DNA of 21,959 nucleotides from UBA4923 sp964606165 (GCA_964606165.1 CAZSFQ010000020.1:1-21959); one strand, 5' to 3'. Shown: positions 7,089 to 15,110, counted from the stretch's first letter. Numbers and translations: made by a program. Notes: generated by a model from the letters alone, not told the origin.

Positions 7089-8009
7089 GTGATTCAGTCA
7101 TTCACGGCTATGAGTCAGGGTGTGCGAAAAAGAGGGCGGCAGCGCATTGTCGTCACCTCTGCGCACGATAAAGATGTATTGCGGGCAATCGATGAGGCGG
7201 TTCAAATGGAGATAGCCGCGCCCATCCTGATCGGGAATAAAGAACGAATTTTCCAAATCGCAAAGCAAAACGAAATCGATCTCAAGACCTGTGTTCTTAT
7301 CGATGAACCGGACGATACCGAGGCCTGCAGCCTGGCCGTGCGAATAATACGCCAGGGTGAAGCCGACGCGATTATGAAGGGCCTTGTTGGCACCGCGGTG
7401 CTTCTCAAGGCCATATTAAACAAAGAGACAGGAATAAGAGACCGGGAACTGCTATCGCATATCGGTCTCTTTTACATCGCGAAAGTCCAGCGCTTCGTGA
7501 TCGTGACCGACGCGGCCATGAATATCGCGCCGGATGTCCAAAAAAAGAAGCAAATAATCGGTAACGCGGTAGAAGTGATGCAGGGGCTGGGGGTCGACCG
7601 GCCCAATGTCGCTTGTATTTGCGCTCTCGAGCAGGTCAATGAGGCCATGCAGGCGACGGTCGACGCGGATGAACTAGTCCGTATGAACCGGGCGGGAAAA
7701 ATCGAAGGATGCCTCGTTGGAGGACCCCTGGCTCTTGATAACGCCCTTTTGGCGGAGTCAGCCCGGCATAAAGGCATCACCGACCCGGTCGCGGGCAGTC
7801 CGGACATCCTCCTTATGCCCAATATCGAGGCAGGAAATGTCCTCTACAAGGCTCTTTCCTTCCTTTCTGATTCGCCGGGCGCCGGACTGGTCGTTGGGGC
7901 CGGTGTGCCTGTTATTCTTACTTCCCGAAGCGATGACCAGAAGACGAAACTGAATTCCATCATTTTGGCGCTTTACCTGGCCGCCTTGAAAAAAGGTGTC
8001 TCATGCTGA
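7089..8009 (+). CDS. ptb: Phosphate butyryltransferase (branched-chain acyl-CoA phosphotransacylase)
   Basis: Converts butyryl-CoA or branched acyl-CoA plus phosphate to acyl phosphate and CoA. The 306-residue protein shows family landmarks: the I-V-V-T-S-A-H-D N-terminus, G-E-A-D-A-I-M-K-G-L-V-G-T (substrate cleft), L-S-H-I-G-L-F, V-T-D-A-A-M-N-I-A-P, the late P-D-I-L-L-M-P-N-I-E-A-G-N segment, and A-G-V-P-V-I-L-T-S-R-S-D. Start: GTG at 7089 has GAGGGG six bases upstream; an upstream in-frame GTG at 7059 lacks such a site. The 3' end overlaps buk by 7 nt. It is first of an eight-gene operon that makes acid and ATP from branched 2-oxoacids. Confidence 0.93.
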   Translation: MIQSFTAMSQGVRKRGRQRIVVTSAHDKDVLRAIDEAVQMEIAAPILIGNKERIFQIAKQNEIDLKTCVLIDEPDDTEACSLAVRIIRQGEADAIMKGLVGTAVLLKAILNKETGIRDRELLSHIGLFYIAKVQRFVIVTDAAMNIAPDVQKKKQIIGNAVEVMQGLGVDRPNVACICALEQVNEAMQATVDADELVRMNRAGKIEGCLVGGPLALDNALLAESARHKGITDPVAGSPDILLMPNIEAGNVLYKALSFLSDSPGAGLVVGAGVPVILTSRSDDQKTKLNSIILALYLAALKKGVSC

Positions 8010-9085
8010 GACTGCTGGTCGTCAACCCCGGATCAACTTCAACCAAATTTGGTGTCTTCGAGGATTCCCGGGCCGCATTCACAGAAACGATCCGCCATAA
8101 TTCTGAATTTGCCGGCCTCCCCGACCTTGCAAGCCAAAGACCGGTCAGGGAATCTTTGATTTACCAGGAACTGGAAAAGCGGGAAATTGATTTGGCTTCC
8201 TTTGACGCGGTCGTAGGAAGAGGAGGTCTTCTTCACCCCCTTGACGGCGGTGTCTATGAGGTCAACCGTGAAATGATTGATGATCTTGCCAGCTGCCGGT
8301 ACGGATCTCACGCCAGCAATCTGGGAGGCATTATCGCGGCCGCCATCGCGGAACGCTACGGTCTGAAGGCTTTCATCGCCGATCCGGTTATTGTCGATGA
8401 GCTGGAACCGCTGGCCCGGCTTTCCGGCTGGCCCGGTATTGAGCGGATATCGATCTTTCACGCCCTCAACCAGAAAGCCGTTGCCCGGCACTACGCTGAG
8501 AAAGTGAATAAGCCTTACGAAGAACTTAACCTGGTGGTCGCCCATATGGGAGGCGGCATCTCGGTCGGAGCTCACAGAAAGGGCAGGGTCATCGACGTCA
8601 ACAACGCGCTTGGCGGGGATGGCCCCTATTCGGCTGAGCGGTCGGGGGGCCTGCCCCTTTTCTCCGTCATGGAACTCTGTTACTCAGGCCGCCATTCCCT
8701 TGAAGAACTTAAAAAATCCTTCGTCGGCAGGGGTGGCCTGACCGCCTATCTTGGCACCAGCGACGCGGTTGCCATCGACGGCCGTATCGCCCAGGGAGAC
8801 GAATACGCCCGTCTTATCCTTCAAGGCATGGCTTACCAGGTCGCAAAGGAAGTTGGAGCGGCGGCGACCGTTCTTGAGGGAGAGGTTGACGCCGTCATCC
8901 TCACCGGCGGACTTGCCTATGACACATGGATCACAGAATGGGTGACCCGGCGCGTGCAATTTATCGCGCCGGTCATTGTTTACCCCGGTGAAGACGAGCT
9001 TGCGGCTCTGGCGGAAATAGCGACGGATGCCTTGACCGGACGTATCCCCATCCGAACCTATCAAAGAAAGCAGCCTGGACCATGA
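8003..9085 (+). CDS. buk: Butyrate kinase (branched-chain carboxylate kinase)
   Basis: Transfers phosphate from acyl phosphate to ADP, giving free acid and ATP (ASKHA fold, acetokinase family). The 360-residue length is typical of butyrate kinase. Visible motifs are V-N-P-G-S-T-S-T-K-F-G at the N-terminus (phosphate 1), H-M-G-G-G-I-S-V-G-A-H in the middle, and I-L-T-G-G-L-A-Y-D (adenosine region). Y-P-G-E-D-E-L-A-A-L-A-E near the end is diagnostic of Buk rather than acetate kinase. ATG at 8003 overlaps the ptb stop, and its TGA overlaps the next ATG (ATGA), indicating translational coupling. In this operon isobutyryl, isovaleryl and 2-methylbutyryl phosphates are likely substrates. Confidence 0.96.
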   Translation: MLRLLVVNPGSTSTKFGVFEDSRAAFTETIRHNSEFAGLPDLASQRPVRESLIYQELEKREIDLASFDAVVGRGGLLHPLDGGVYEVNREMIDDLASCRYGSHASNLGGIIAAAIAERYGLKAFIADPVIVDELEPLARLSGWPGIERISIFHALNQKAVARHYAEKVNKPYEELNLVVAHMGGGISVGAHRKGRVIDVNNALGGDGPYSAERSGGLPLFSVMELCYSGRHSLEELKKSFVGRGGLTAYLGTSDAVAIDGRIAQGDEYARLILQGMAYQVAKEVGAAATVLEGEVDAVILTGGLAYDTWITEWVTRRVQFIAPVIVYPGEDELAALAEIATDALTGRIPIRTYQRKQPGP

Positions 9086-9795
9086 AACTGCCTGACCGGA
9101 AAATTACCATCATTTCCGGCCATTACGGTACTGGAAAAACGGAATTCGCAGTCAACCTGGCTATTGCCATGGCCCGTGACGGCCGTAAGGTTGCCCTGGT
9201 CGACCTTGATATCGTCAACCCGTATTTCCGCTCCATCGAACGCAAAAACGAACTGGAGCGCGAAGGCGTTACCATTCACGTGACCTCACTCGCCGGTAAG
9301 GCAGACACCCCTTCCTTACCTCCGGGGATCATGTCCGTTTTCAGCGACCCTGACCGGCAGACCGTGATTGACCTTGGCGGTGATCCCGGCGGGGCCCGTG
9401 TTCTGGGTTATTATAAGCCGCAGATCGATCAAACACCGCACGATTTCTGGTTCCTGGTTAACCGCAACCGGCCTGAAAACGCGACAGTGGAAAAGGCCAT
9501 CGCTTACTTGAGGCAAACTGAAGCCACAAGCAGGCAAAAGGTAACCGGCATCATTAACAGCAGTCATTTGGGGCGGGAAACGACAGCTGAAGACATCTTA
9601 CGAGGTGACGAGTTCGCGGCGGAAATCGCGGATATTATTGACCTGCCTCTCATTTACACCGTCGCTGAAAGGAAATTTGAAGATGAACTGAGGAGCCTGG
9701 TGAAAGGCTCCTTTTTTCCGATTGATTTATACATGATCAAGCCGTGGGAACTGAGTGAAACAAAGGGAGGACATTTTGCATGGCTGGAAACGTAA
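9082..9795 (+). CDS. P-loop ATPase of the MinD/ParA-like class, accessory to the 2-oxoacid oxidoreductase
   Basis: A 237-residue cytosolic protein. The Walker A motif G-H-Y-G-T-G-K-T lies at residues 13-20, V-D-L-D-I-V-N-P-Y-F-R-S is a switch-like segment near residue 40, and V-I-D-L-G-G-D-P-G-G is a Walker B-like segment. The fold resembles SIMIBI ATPases (MinD, Mrp/NBP35). It overlaps buk by 4 nt and the ferredoxin gene by 16 nt, so its production is tied to the oxidoreductase. No Cys-X-X-Cys for a bridging cluster is visible, which argues against a plain Mrp scaffold. A role in cofactor or cluster loading, or in assembly, is inferred only from location. Confidence 0.8.
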   Translation: MKLPDRKITIISGHYGTGKTEFAVNLAIAMARDGRKVALVDLDIVNPYFRSIERKNELEREGVTIHVTSLAGKADTPSLPPGIMSVFSDPDRQTVIDLGGDPGGARVLGYYKPQIDQTPHDFWFLVNRNRPENATVEKAIAYLRQTEATSRQKVTGIINSSHLGRETTAEDILRGDEFAAEIADIIDLPLIYTVAERKFEDELRSLVKGSFFPIDLYMIKPWELSETKGGHFAWLET

Positions 9796-9992
9796 CATTC
9801 CGGCAGGACAGATGCAAGGGCTGTGGTCTTTGCGTTCACGTCTGTCCCGTCAAAATTATATTTTTAGATGAAGCGGTGACCAACCGAAAGGGATATCACC
9901 CCGCGACCATTGTCGAGATGGACCGGTGCATCGCCTGTGCCAACTGTGCCAGGATGTGCCCGGACTCCATTATCACGGTCGAGCGTTTATAG
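9780..9992 (+). CDS. vorD: 2-oxoacid:ferredoxin oxidoreductase delta subunit (2x[4Fe-4S] ferredoxin)
   Basis: The 70-residue electron-transfer subunit. Two C-X2-C-X2-C-X3-C-P motifs hold two [4Fe-4S] clusters (Cys12/15/18/22 and Cys50/53/56/60). ATG at 9780 lies 8 bases after GGAGG and inside the end of the ATPase gene. The core subunits follow immediately, so it is the dedicated delta subunit (KorD/VorD type) and not a free ferredoxin. Confidence 0.93.
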   Translation: MAGNVTFRQDRCKGCGLCVHVCPVKIIFLDEAVTNRKGYHPATIVEMDRCIACANCARMCPDSIITVERL

Positions 9993-10003
9993 GAGGTGCC
10001 CGT

Positions 10004-11065
10004 ATGGCAAAAGAATTATGGAAAGGCAACGAGGCAATCGCGGAAGCAGCCATCCGCGCGGGGTGCAGATGCTATTTCGGCTACCCCATCACGCCGCAAA
10101 GTGAGATACCCGAATACATGGCCCTTCACATGGCTGACGCGGGCGGTGTCTTTCTCCAGTCCGAATCTGAAATCGCCGCCATCAATATGGTGTATGGCGC
10201 GTCAGGCGCCGGCGCCCGCGTCATGACCTCGTCCTCATCACCCGGCATCAGCCTGAAGCAGGAGGGGATCTCCTACATGTGCGGCGCGGAGCTGCCCGCT
10301 GTCATTGTCAATGTCATGCGCGGCGGCCCGGGACTTGGTACCATCCAGCCAGCTCAGGGTGATTACTTCCAGGCGACGCGCGGCGGCGGCAATGGTGATT
10401 ACCGCTTGATCGTCCTGGCTCCTGCCACCATCCAGGAGGTCGTCGATCTTATGCAGGAGGCTTTCGACCTGGCAGACCAGTACCGCATCCCCGTCATGAT
10501 GCTCCTTGACGGCATGATCGGCCAGATGATGGAACCTGTTGAGTGGAAACACACCCCGGCTTCCGACCTGCCTGAGAAAACATGGGCTACGACGGGGACA
10601 GAGGGGAAACGGCCGCCCAATATCATCAACTCGCTTTTTATCGACCCTGATGCCTGCAACCGGCACAACCAGCGTCTGGAGGAGAAATACAAGAAGATCA
10701 TTGAAAATGAAATCAAATACAGTGTCAATGACCTCGAAGACGCTGAAATCCTTTTTGTAGCCTATGGGACCCCCTCCAGGCTCGCCCGCGCGGCGGCCAG
10801 ACTCCTCGGTGAAGAGGGGATCAAGGCCGGTGTTTTCCGCCCCATTTCAGTTTGGCCTTATCCTTACGACGCGCTCCATGAGGCGGCATCACAGGACAGC
10901 GTCCAGGCAGTTGTCACTGTGGAGATGAGTACGGGACAAATGGTTGACGATGTCAGAATCGGCGTCAACGGCGTGAAGCCCGTCTCCTTCATCGGTCAGG
11001 CCGGCGGTGTCATCCCTTCGCCCCGCGAGGTGGCTGACGCCGCCAAGAAAGCACTGGGGAGGTAA
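10004..11065 (+). CDS. vorB: 2-oxoisovalerate (or related 2-oxoacid):ferredoxin oxidoreductase alpha subunit
   Basis: Carries the pyrimidine-binding and transketolase C-terminal domains of the TPP-dependent complex that oxidatively decarboxylates 2-oxoacids to acyl-CoA with ferredoxin as acceptor. The N-terminus reads W-K-G-N-E-A-I-A-E-A-A-I-R-A-G-C, then Y-F-G-Y-P-I-T-P-Q-S-E-I. S-S-S-S-P-G-I-S-L-K-Q-E-G and M-R-G-G-P-G-L-G-T are further family motifs. The 353-residue length matches VorB/KorA. The frame is open upstream, but ATG at 10004 has AGGAGG with good spacing just after the vorD stop. Substrate is inferred from ptb, buk and ilvE in the operon; a 2-oxoglutarate enzyme (KorA) has the same architecture and remains possible. 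Confidence 0.92.
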   Translation: MAKELWKGNEAIAEAAIRAGCRCYFGYPITPQSEIPEYMALHMADAGGVFLQSESEIAAINMVYGASGAGARVMTSSSSPGISLKQEGISYMCGAELPAVIVNVMRGGPGLGTIQPAQGDYFQATRGGGNGDYRLIVLAPATIQEVVDLMQEAFDLADQYRIPVMMLLDGMIGQMMEPVEWKHTPASDLPEKTWATTGTEGKRPPNIINSLFIDPDACNRHNQRLEEKYKKIIENEIKYSVNDLEDAEILFVAYGTPSRLARAAARLLGEEGIKAGVFRPISVWPYPYDALHEAASQDSVQAVVTVEMSTGQMVDDVRIGVNGVKPVSFIGQAGGVIPSPREVADAAKKALGR

Positions 11066-11070
11066 GAGCC

Positions 11071-11820
11071 ATGGCCATTGTCTACGAAAAATCCAAAGGA
11101 TTGACCGATGTCGAAATGCATTACTGCCCCGGCTGTACGCATGGCGTCATCCATAAACTTGTAGCCGAGACCCTGGTTGAACTCGATGTGCTCGGCAAAT
11201 CGATCGGCGTCGCTCCGGTCGGCTGCTCTGTCTTCGCCTACGACTACTTCAACTGTGATATGCATGAAGCGGCTCACGGTCGCGCCCCGGCTGTCGCGAC
11301 CGGCATCAAACGCGTTCTTCCCGACCGGACGGTATTCACTTATCAGGGGGATGGTGACCTGGCCGCCATCGGCACCGCTGAAATTGTCCATGCCGCCATG
11401 CGCGGGGAAAAGATCACAACCATCTTTGTCAACAACGCCGTCTACGGGATGACGGGCGGACAGATGGCGCCAACGACCCTGGTGGGCCAGAAGGCAACGA
11501 CCGCCCCTTTCGGCCGGTCGTTTGAGCACTACGGCGCGCCCATCCGAATGGCAGAGCTCCTTGCGACCATTGACGGCGCCGCCTACATCGAACGTGTCAC
11601 GGTCACGACGCCGGCCCACATCGCCAAAGCCAAACGGGCCATCAAAAAGGCCTTTCAGATCCAGGAAGAGGGACTCGGCTTCACCATGGTAGAAGTCTTG
11701 TCAACCTGCCCGACCAACTGGGGATTGACGCCGGTCGAGGCCCTGGGCTGGCTGAATGAGACCATGATTCCGGCCTTCCCGCTCGGCGTCTTCCGTGACG
11801 TCACCAAAAAGGAGGCGTGA
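11071..11820 (+). CDS. vorA: 2-oxoacid:ferredoxin oxidoreductase beta subunit (TPP-binding)
   Basis: A 249-residue subunit holding the thiamine diphosphate. The N-terminal H-Y-C-P-G-C-T-H-G (Cys19, Cys22), P-V-G-C-S-V, the TPP/Mg motif Q-G-D-G-D-L-A-A-I-G (92-101), and N-N-A-V-Y-G-M-T-G-G-Q-M (121-132) are all present. ATG at 11071 has GGAGG upstream and follows vorB by 5 nt; the next gene starts 1 nt after its stop. Equivalent names are KorB or VorA, depending on substrate. Confidence 0.94.
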   Translation: MAIVYEKSKGLTDVEMHYCPGCTHGVIHKLVAETLVELDVLGKSIGVAPVGCSVFAYDYFNCDMHEAAHGRAPAVATGIKRVLPDRTVFTYQGDGDLAAIGTAEIVHAAMRGEKITTIFVNNAVYGMTGGQMAPTTLVGQKATTAPFGRSFEHYGAPIRMAELLATIDGAAYIERVTVTTPAHIAKAKRAIKKAFQIQEEGLGFTMVEVLSTCPTNWGLTPVEALGWLNETMIPAFPLGVFRDVTKKEA

Positions 11821-11821
11821 G

Positions 11822-12364
11822 ATGGCTTATAACGAAATCCTTATTTCCGGCTTCGGCGGCCAGGGCGTCATGGCCATTGGCCTGACCTTGGCTGAGGCGG
11901 GAATGTCCGAAGGGATGAACGTCAGCTGGCTTCCCTCTTATGGCCCGGAGATGCGGGGGGGTACGGCGAACTGCGGCGTTGTCATTGCTGACACTGAAAT
12001 CATTTCACCGATTGTACTGGAGCCAAGTGAGCTGATCGCCATGAATCTGCCATCACTGGACAAGTTTGAGACCCAGGTCAAAAAGGGAGGAACCATCTTC
12101 GTCAACGCGTCTATCATCCAAAGAGAAGTCCAGCGTGAGGATGTGAGAGCCATTTATGTCCCCTCCATGGAAATCGCGTCCGCGATCGGCAATATGCGCG
12201 TGGCCAACATGGCCATGCTGGGCGCTTTTATCGAGGCAACGAAACTTTTGAAATACGACACCATCGTCGCCATGTTGACGCGGCTATTTACCGGACCAAA
12301 AGCGCATCTTGTCGAACTGAACGAGGAGGCGCTCAAGCAAGGTGCCGCGTGCGCAGACCATTAA
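11822..12364 (+). CDS. vorC: 2-oxoacid:ferredoxin oxidoreductase gamma subunit
   Basis: A 180-residue gamma subunit. I-S-G-F-G-G-Q-G-V at residues 8-16 and L-P-S-Y-G-P-E-M-R-G-G-T-A-N-C are the standard signatures of the pyruvate/2-oxoacid oxidoreductase gamma domain. ATG at 11822 is 1 nt after the vorA stop, with AAGGAGG inside the vorA end. It completes a D-B-A-C four-subunit set. Confidence 0.94.
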   Translation: MAYNEILISGFGGQGVMAIGLTLAEAGMSEGMNVSWLPSYGPEMRGGTANCGVVIADTEIISPIVLEPSELIAMNLPSLDKFETQVKKGGTIFVNASIIQREVQREDVRAIYVPSMEIASAIGNMRVANMAMLGAFIEATKLLKYDTIVAMLTRLFTGPKAHLVELNEEALKQGAACADH

Positions 12365-12422
12365 TGTACAGTAGAAGAGAAGCTGAGAAAACAGCAACTG
12401 GGCGTGAGAGAGAGGATTGACC

Positions 12423-13502
12423 ATGAAGATCACTGTCACCAAAACGCAATGTCCGAAACCGAAACCGGAAGATGAGAACAAGCTGGGCTTTGCCCGAACT
12501 TTCAGCGATCACATGTTTGTGGTCGAACATGAAGCGGACAGGGGATGGTTTGATCCGCGCATCGTGCCCTATCAGAAGATCGCGCTCGACCCGGCCTCGC
12601 CCGTCTTCCATTATGCGCAGGAGATCTTTGAGGGGGCCAAGGCCTACGCCCTGGATAATGGTGAAATCGGTCTTTTTCGCATCAGGGACAACGCCCTGCG
12701 GATGAACAGGAGCGCCGACCGTATGTGTATGCCTGCCATCGACGTGGACCTGCAGGTGGAGGCCATCAACAGATTGGTAGATCTGGACCGCGACTGGGTG
12801 CCCAAAAGTGAGGGGACTTCTCTTTATCTGCGGCCTGCCATGATCGCGGACGGAACCAGCCTGGGCGCCCAAACGGCGACACGTTTCATTTATTTTATTA
12901 TCTGCTCGCCGACCGGAACCTATTACCAACAAGGCATGAAGCCCATCCGGATCCGCATTGAAACCCGCCATGTCCGGGCAGTCAAGGGCGGCGTGGGACG
13001 AGCCAAGACGGGCGGCAATTACGCGGCCAGTTTCAAAGCCTCCTACCGGGCCAAACAGGAAGGCTTCAACGAAGTACTCTGGCTCGACGGACGGGAACAG
13101 CGATACGTCCAGGAAGTGGGCGCCATGAATATGATGTTTGTCATCGACGGCAAAATCGTCACTTCTGAGCTTGGCGATACCATTCTGCCCGGCATCACGC
13201 GTAATTCAGTTCTGACCCTGGCTAAAGAAAAGGGCCTGGAAGTTGTGGAAGACCGTGTAGCCGTTGATTTTCTTTTTGACGCCTATGACAAGGGGCTACT
13301 CACGGAAGCCTTTGGAACGGGGACAGCCGCTGTTATTTCACCGGTCGGTGAATTGGCCTGGAATGAGAGGACCATGATCCTCAATGATTTCGCAATTGGC
13401 CCCGTTTCACTGATGTTCTATGAGGAGCTGGTAGGAATCCAGCGTCAGCGTCTCCCCGACACGCACGGATGGACAACGACGGTTCCCCGCTACCAGGACT
13501 GA
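12423..13502 (+). CDS. ilvE: Branched-chain amino acid aminotransferase (fold type IV, class 2)
   Basis: Reversibly transaminates valine, leucine and isoleucine with 2-oxoglutarate. The 359-residue protein has H-Y-A-Q-E-I-F-E-G-A-K-A-Y, the PLP lysine (Lys195) in G-R-A-K-T-G-G-N-Y-A-A-S, W-L-D-G, V-G-A-M-N-M-M-F-V and F-G-T-G-T-A-A-V-I-S-P. This is the longer eukaryote-like BCAT form. Start: ATG at 12423 has GAGAGAGG seven bases upstream; TTG at 12417 is too close. It follows vorC by 58 bp and is probably the last operon gene. Here it would feed branched 2-oxoacids to the oxidoreductase, or run in reverse for synthesis. Confidence 0.95.
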   Translation: MKITVTKTQCPKPKPEDENKLGFARTFSDHMFVVEHEADRGWFDPRIVPYQKIALDPASPVFHYAQEIFEGAKAYALDNGEIGLFRIRDNALRMNRSADRMCMPAIDVDLQVEAINRLVDLDRDWVPKSEGTSLYLRPAMIADGTSLGAQTATRFIYFIICSPTGTYYQQGMKPIRIRIETRHVRAVKGGVGRAKTGGNYAASFKASYRAKQEGFNEVLWLDGREQRYVQEVGAMNMMFVIDGKIVTSELGDTILPGITRNSVLTLAKEKGLEVVEDRVAVDFLFDAYDKGLLTEAFGTGTAAVISPVGELAWNERTMILNDFAIGPVSLMFYEELVGIQRQRLPDTHGWTTTVPRYQD

Positions 13503-13518
13503 ACCAAAGACCGGCTTC

Positions 13519-13546
13519 AAAAAAGACCCTGCTTACGCGGGGTCTT
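13519..13546 (-). terminator. Intrinsic terminator of the SCIFF operon (possibly bidirectional)
   Basis: AAGACCC (13523-13529) pairs with GGGTCTT (13540-13546) over a 10-nt loop. On the minus strand the hairpin is followed by a run of six T, so it terminates the maturase transcript. On the plus strand TTCTATTATTT follows, which may serve ilvE less efficiently. Confidence 0.82.
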
Positions 13547-13549
13547 CTA

Positions 13550-14905
13550 TTATTTGGGCAAGCTTGCCGCCTTCATCATCAGGGCACATTCCATCCGCTT
13601 TCTAAACAGTTCGCAACCGTAGGTGTCGACACCCGACAGATTGCCATTCACGTGGTAGGCATTGGCAGCGCAACCCCCGGAACAGTAAAACCTGGCCCAG
13701 CAATCTTCACATTCAGGACGTGAAAATACATTACATTGGGAAAATTAGTCCCGCAAATCCCGCCTGACAACTCCCTGCCAGATGTTGCCCATCAAAAATC
13801 CGGGCTCATCAACCAGCTGATGGCAGGGGTAAATATCCCCGACAGGGGTCACAGCCAGGTATTCGGTCCCCGCGCCGCATCCCGCGATCCGCTTGTAGAT
13901 GCAAGGTCCGTGATCAAGATCGACAGTGAAATGATAGAAACGGAAACCGCTCCCTTGCCGGTCGCGGCGGATCATCTCCACAGCCAGTCTTTCATACTGG
14001 TCTTTTAAAACCGGCAGGTCTTCTTCTGTCAAGGCGTAGGGCTGGCCGGGCGGACAGACAACCGGCTCCATGCTGATCTCATCGAAACCCAGTCCGGCAA
14101 TGTGAAGGACGTCCTCCAGAAAATCGGTGTTGCAGTGCGTGTAGGTGCCGCGGATATAATAACTGCCCCGGGTCCTGCGCCGGACAAGTTCCTGGAACTT
14201 GGGAACAACCACTTCGTAGCAGCCTTTCCCAGCCTGGGTCACCCGGAAGCGGTCGTGTGTCTCTTTACGGCCGTCCAGGCTTAAAACAACATTGTCCATC
14301 TCCCGGTTGGTAAATTCAATGACATCGTCATCAATCAGCAGACCGTTTGTGGTGAGGGTGAAGCGGAAATGTTTGTCATGCTTCGCTTCCAATGAGCGCG
14401 CGTAGGCGACTGTCTCTTTCACCATCCCGCAGTTCAGGAGCGGCTCGCCGCCAAAAAAATCGACTTCCAAATTCCGTCGGGAGCCCGAATTTTCGATCAG
14501 AAAATCCATGGCGCGCCTGCCCGTTTCCACGGGCATGATGGCCTGCACGCCCTTGTAGGTTCCCTGGGCTGCGAAACAGTAAGAGCAATTCAGATTACAG
14601 CTATGGGCGACATTGAGGCACAGTGCCTTGATCAGCCGGCTGTCATGAGGGCGCTCGCCCAAGCGTGCCCTATGCTCAACTTTTGAGAACAAGAGCCCTT
14701 CATCGACAAGGGACCGGACTTGGTTTACCGCGTCCAGCACATCAGCATGAGGCCAGGCAGCGGACAGCTGCCGGACAATCTCTTCGGGGGAATGCCTTTC
14801 GTAAAGGCCGATAATCCGGTAAACAAGATCATCCACGACATGGACACTGCCACTGTCAACGTCAGCTACAAGCTTGTAGCCATTCAATTCAAATTGGTGA
14901 ATCAT
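13550..14905 (-). CDS. scfB: SCIFF ranthipeptide maturase (radical SAM/SPASM), interrupted by an in-frame TAA
   Basis: Forms thioether cross-links in the neighbouring SCIFF peptide. From ATG at 14905 (family-typical M-I-H-Q-F-E-L-N-G-Y) come a RiPP-recognition-like N-domain, the radical SAM cluster motif Cys103-X3-Cys107-X2-Cys110 with F-F-G-G-E-P-L, and the first SPASM cysteines (G-C-G-A-G, Y-P-C-H-Q). After 386 codons, TAA at 13747-13745 interrupts D-L-R-D/F-S-Q-C-N-V. The next 64 codons stay in frame and encode the rest of SPASM: Cys391, Cys399-X2-Cys402-X5-Cys408-X3-Cys412 and Cys431, ending with a normal stop at 13550. Total 451 codons is the full family length. The product is truncated unless the base is an error or is read through. 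No frameshift is needed. Confidence 0.88.
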
Positions 14906-14930
14906 TGGGTAAAGATATAAGATGGCAGGA

Positions 14931-15110
14931 CTAAATGCCCGCCTTGATCTCCGGTTCAGCTTTTTCCTGCTCGCAGACCTGGTTGACAACTCCACATGAC
15001 GTTTTACAGGCGGACTGGCATGAAGTCTGGCATTCGCCACAGCCATCGTGCCCGATATCCTGGACAAGATCACGGGTGGACAGGGTTACAATTCTCTTTT
15101 TCTCTTTCAT
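14931..15110 (-). CDS. scfA: Six-cysteine ranthipeptide precursor SCIFF
   Basis: A 59-residue ribosomal peptide, the near-universal clostridial SCIFF (six cysteines in forty-five residues). The leader is charged (M-K-E-K-K-R-I-V-T-L-S-T), followed by a core with Cys24, 27, 31, 35, 39 and 46. The core reads G-C-G-E-C-Q-T-S-C-Q-S-A-C-K-T-S-C, nearly identical to family members. Related peptides receive Cys-to-Thr thioether links from the adjacent radical SAM enzyme. ATG at 15110 has an AGAGGGAAG ribosome site. The maturase starts 25 bp after its stop. The mature role is unsettled (ranthipeptides have been linked to quorum-like signalling). Confidence 0.96.
   Translation of the reverse strand: MKEKKRIVTLSTRDLVQDIGHDGCGECQTSCQSACKTSCGVVNQVCEQEKAEPEIKAGI

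Noticed and set aside
8039..8575. A 178-codon open frame on the minus strand
   Set aside because: Antisense shadow of butyrate kinase, caused by codon bias in a GC-rich gene.
10996..11619. A 207-codon open frame on the minus strand
   Set aside because: Antisense to vorB and vorA; no motifs and no ribosome site.
9780..12364. Assignment of the oxidoreductase as 2-oxoglutarate-specific (KorDABC)
   Set aside because: The architecture is the same, so it cannot be excluded, but linkage with ptb, buk and ilvE favours branched-chain 2-oxoacids.
12333..12971. A 212-codon open frame on the minus strand
   Set aside because: Antisense to the ilvE 5' half; no family features.
13745..13747. Recoding of the maturase stop as selenocysteine or pyrrolysine
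   Set aside because: The codon is TAA, which specifies neither; TAA also ends other intact genes here (for example hsp20 and the small helical protein), so the code is not altered.
14906..15073. Longer N-terminus for the SCIFF maturase
   Set aside because: It would overlap most of the SCIFF peptide gene in another frame; the family begins at the M-I-H-Q start (14905).
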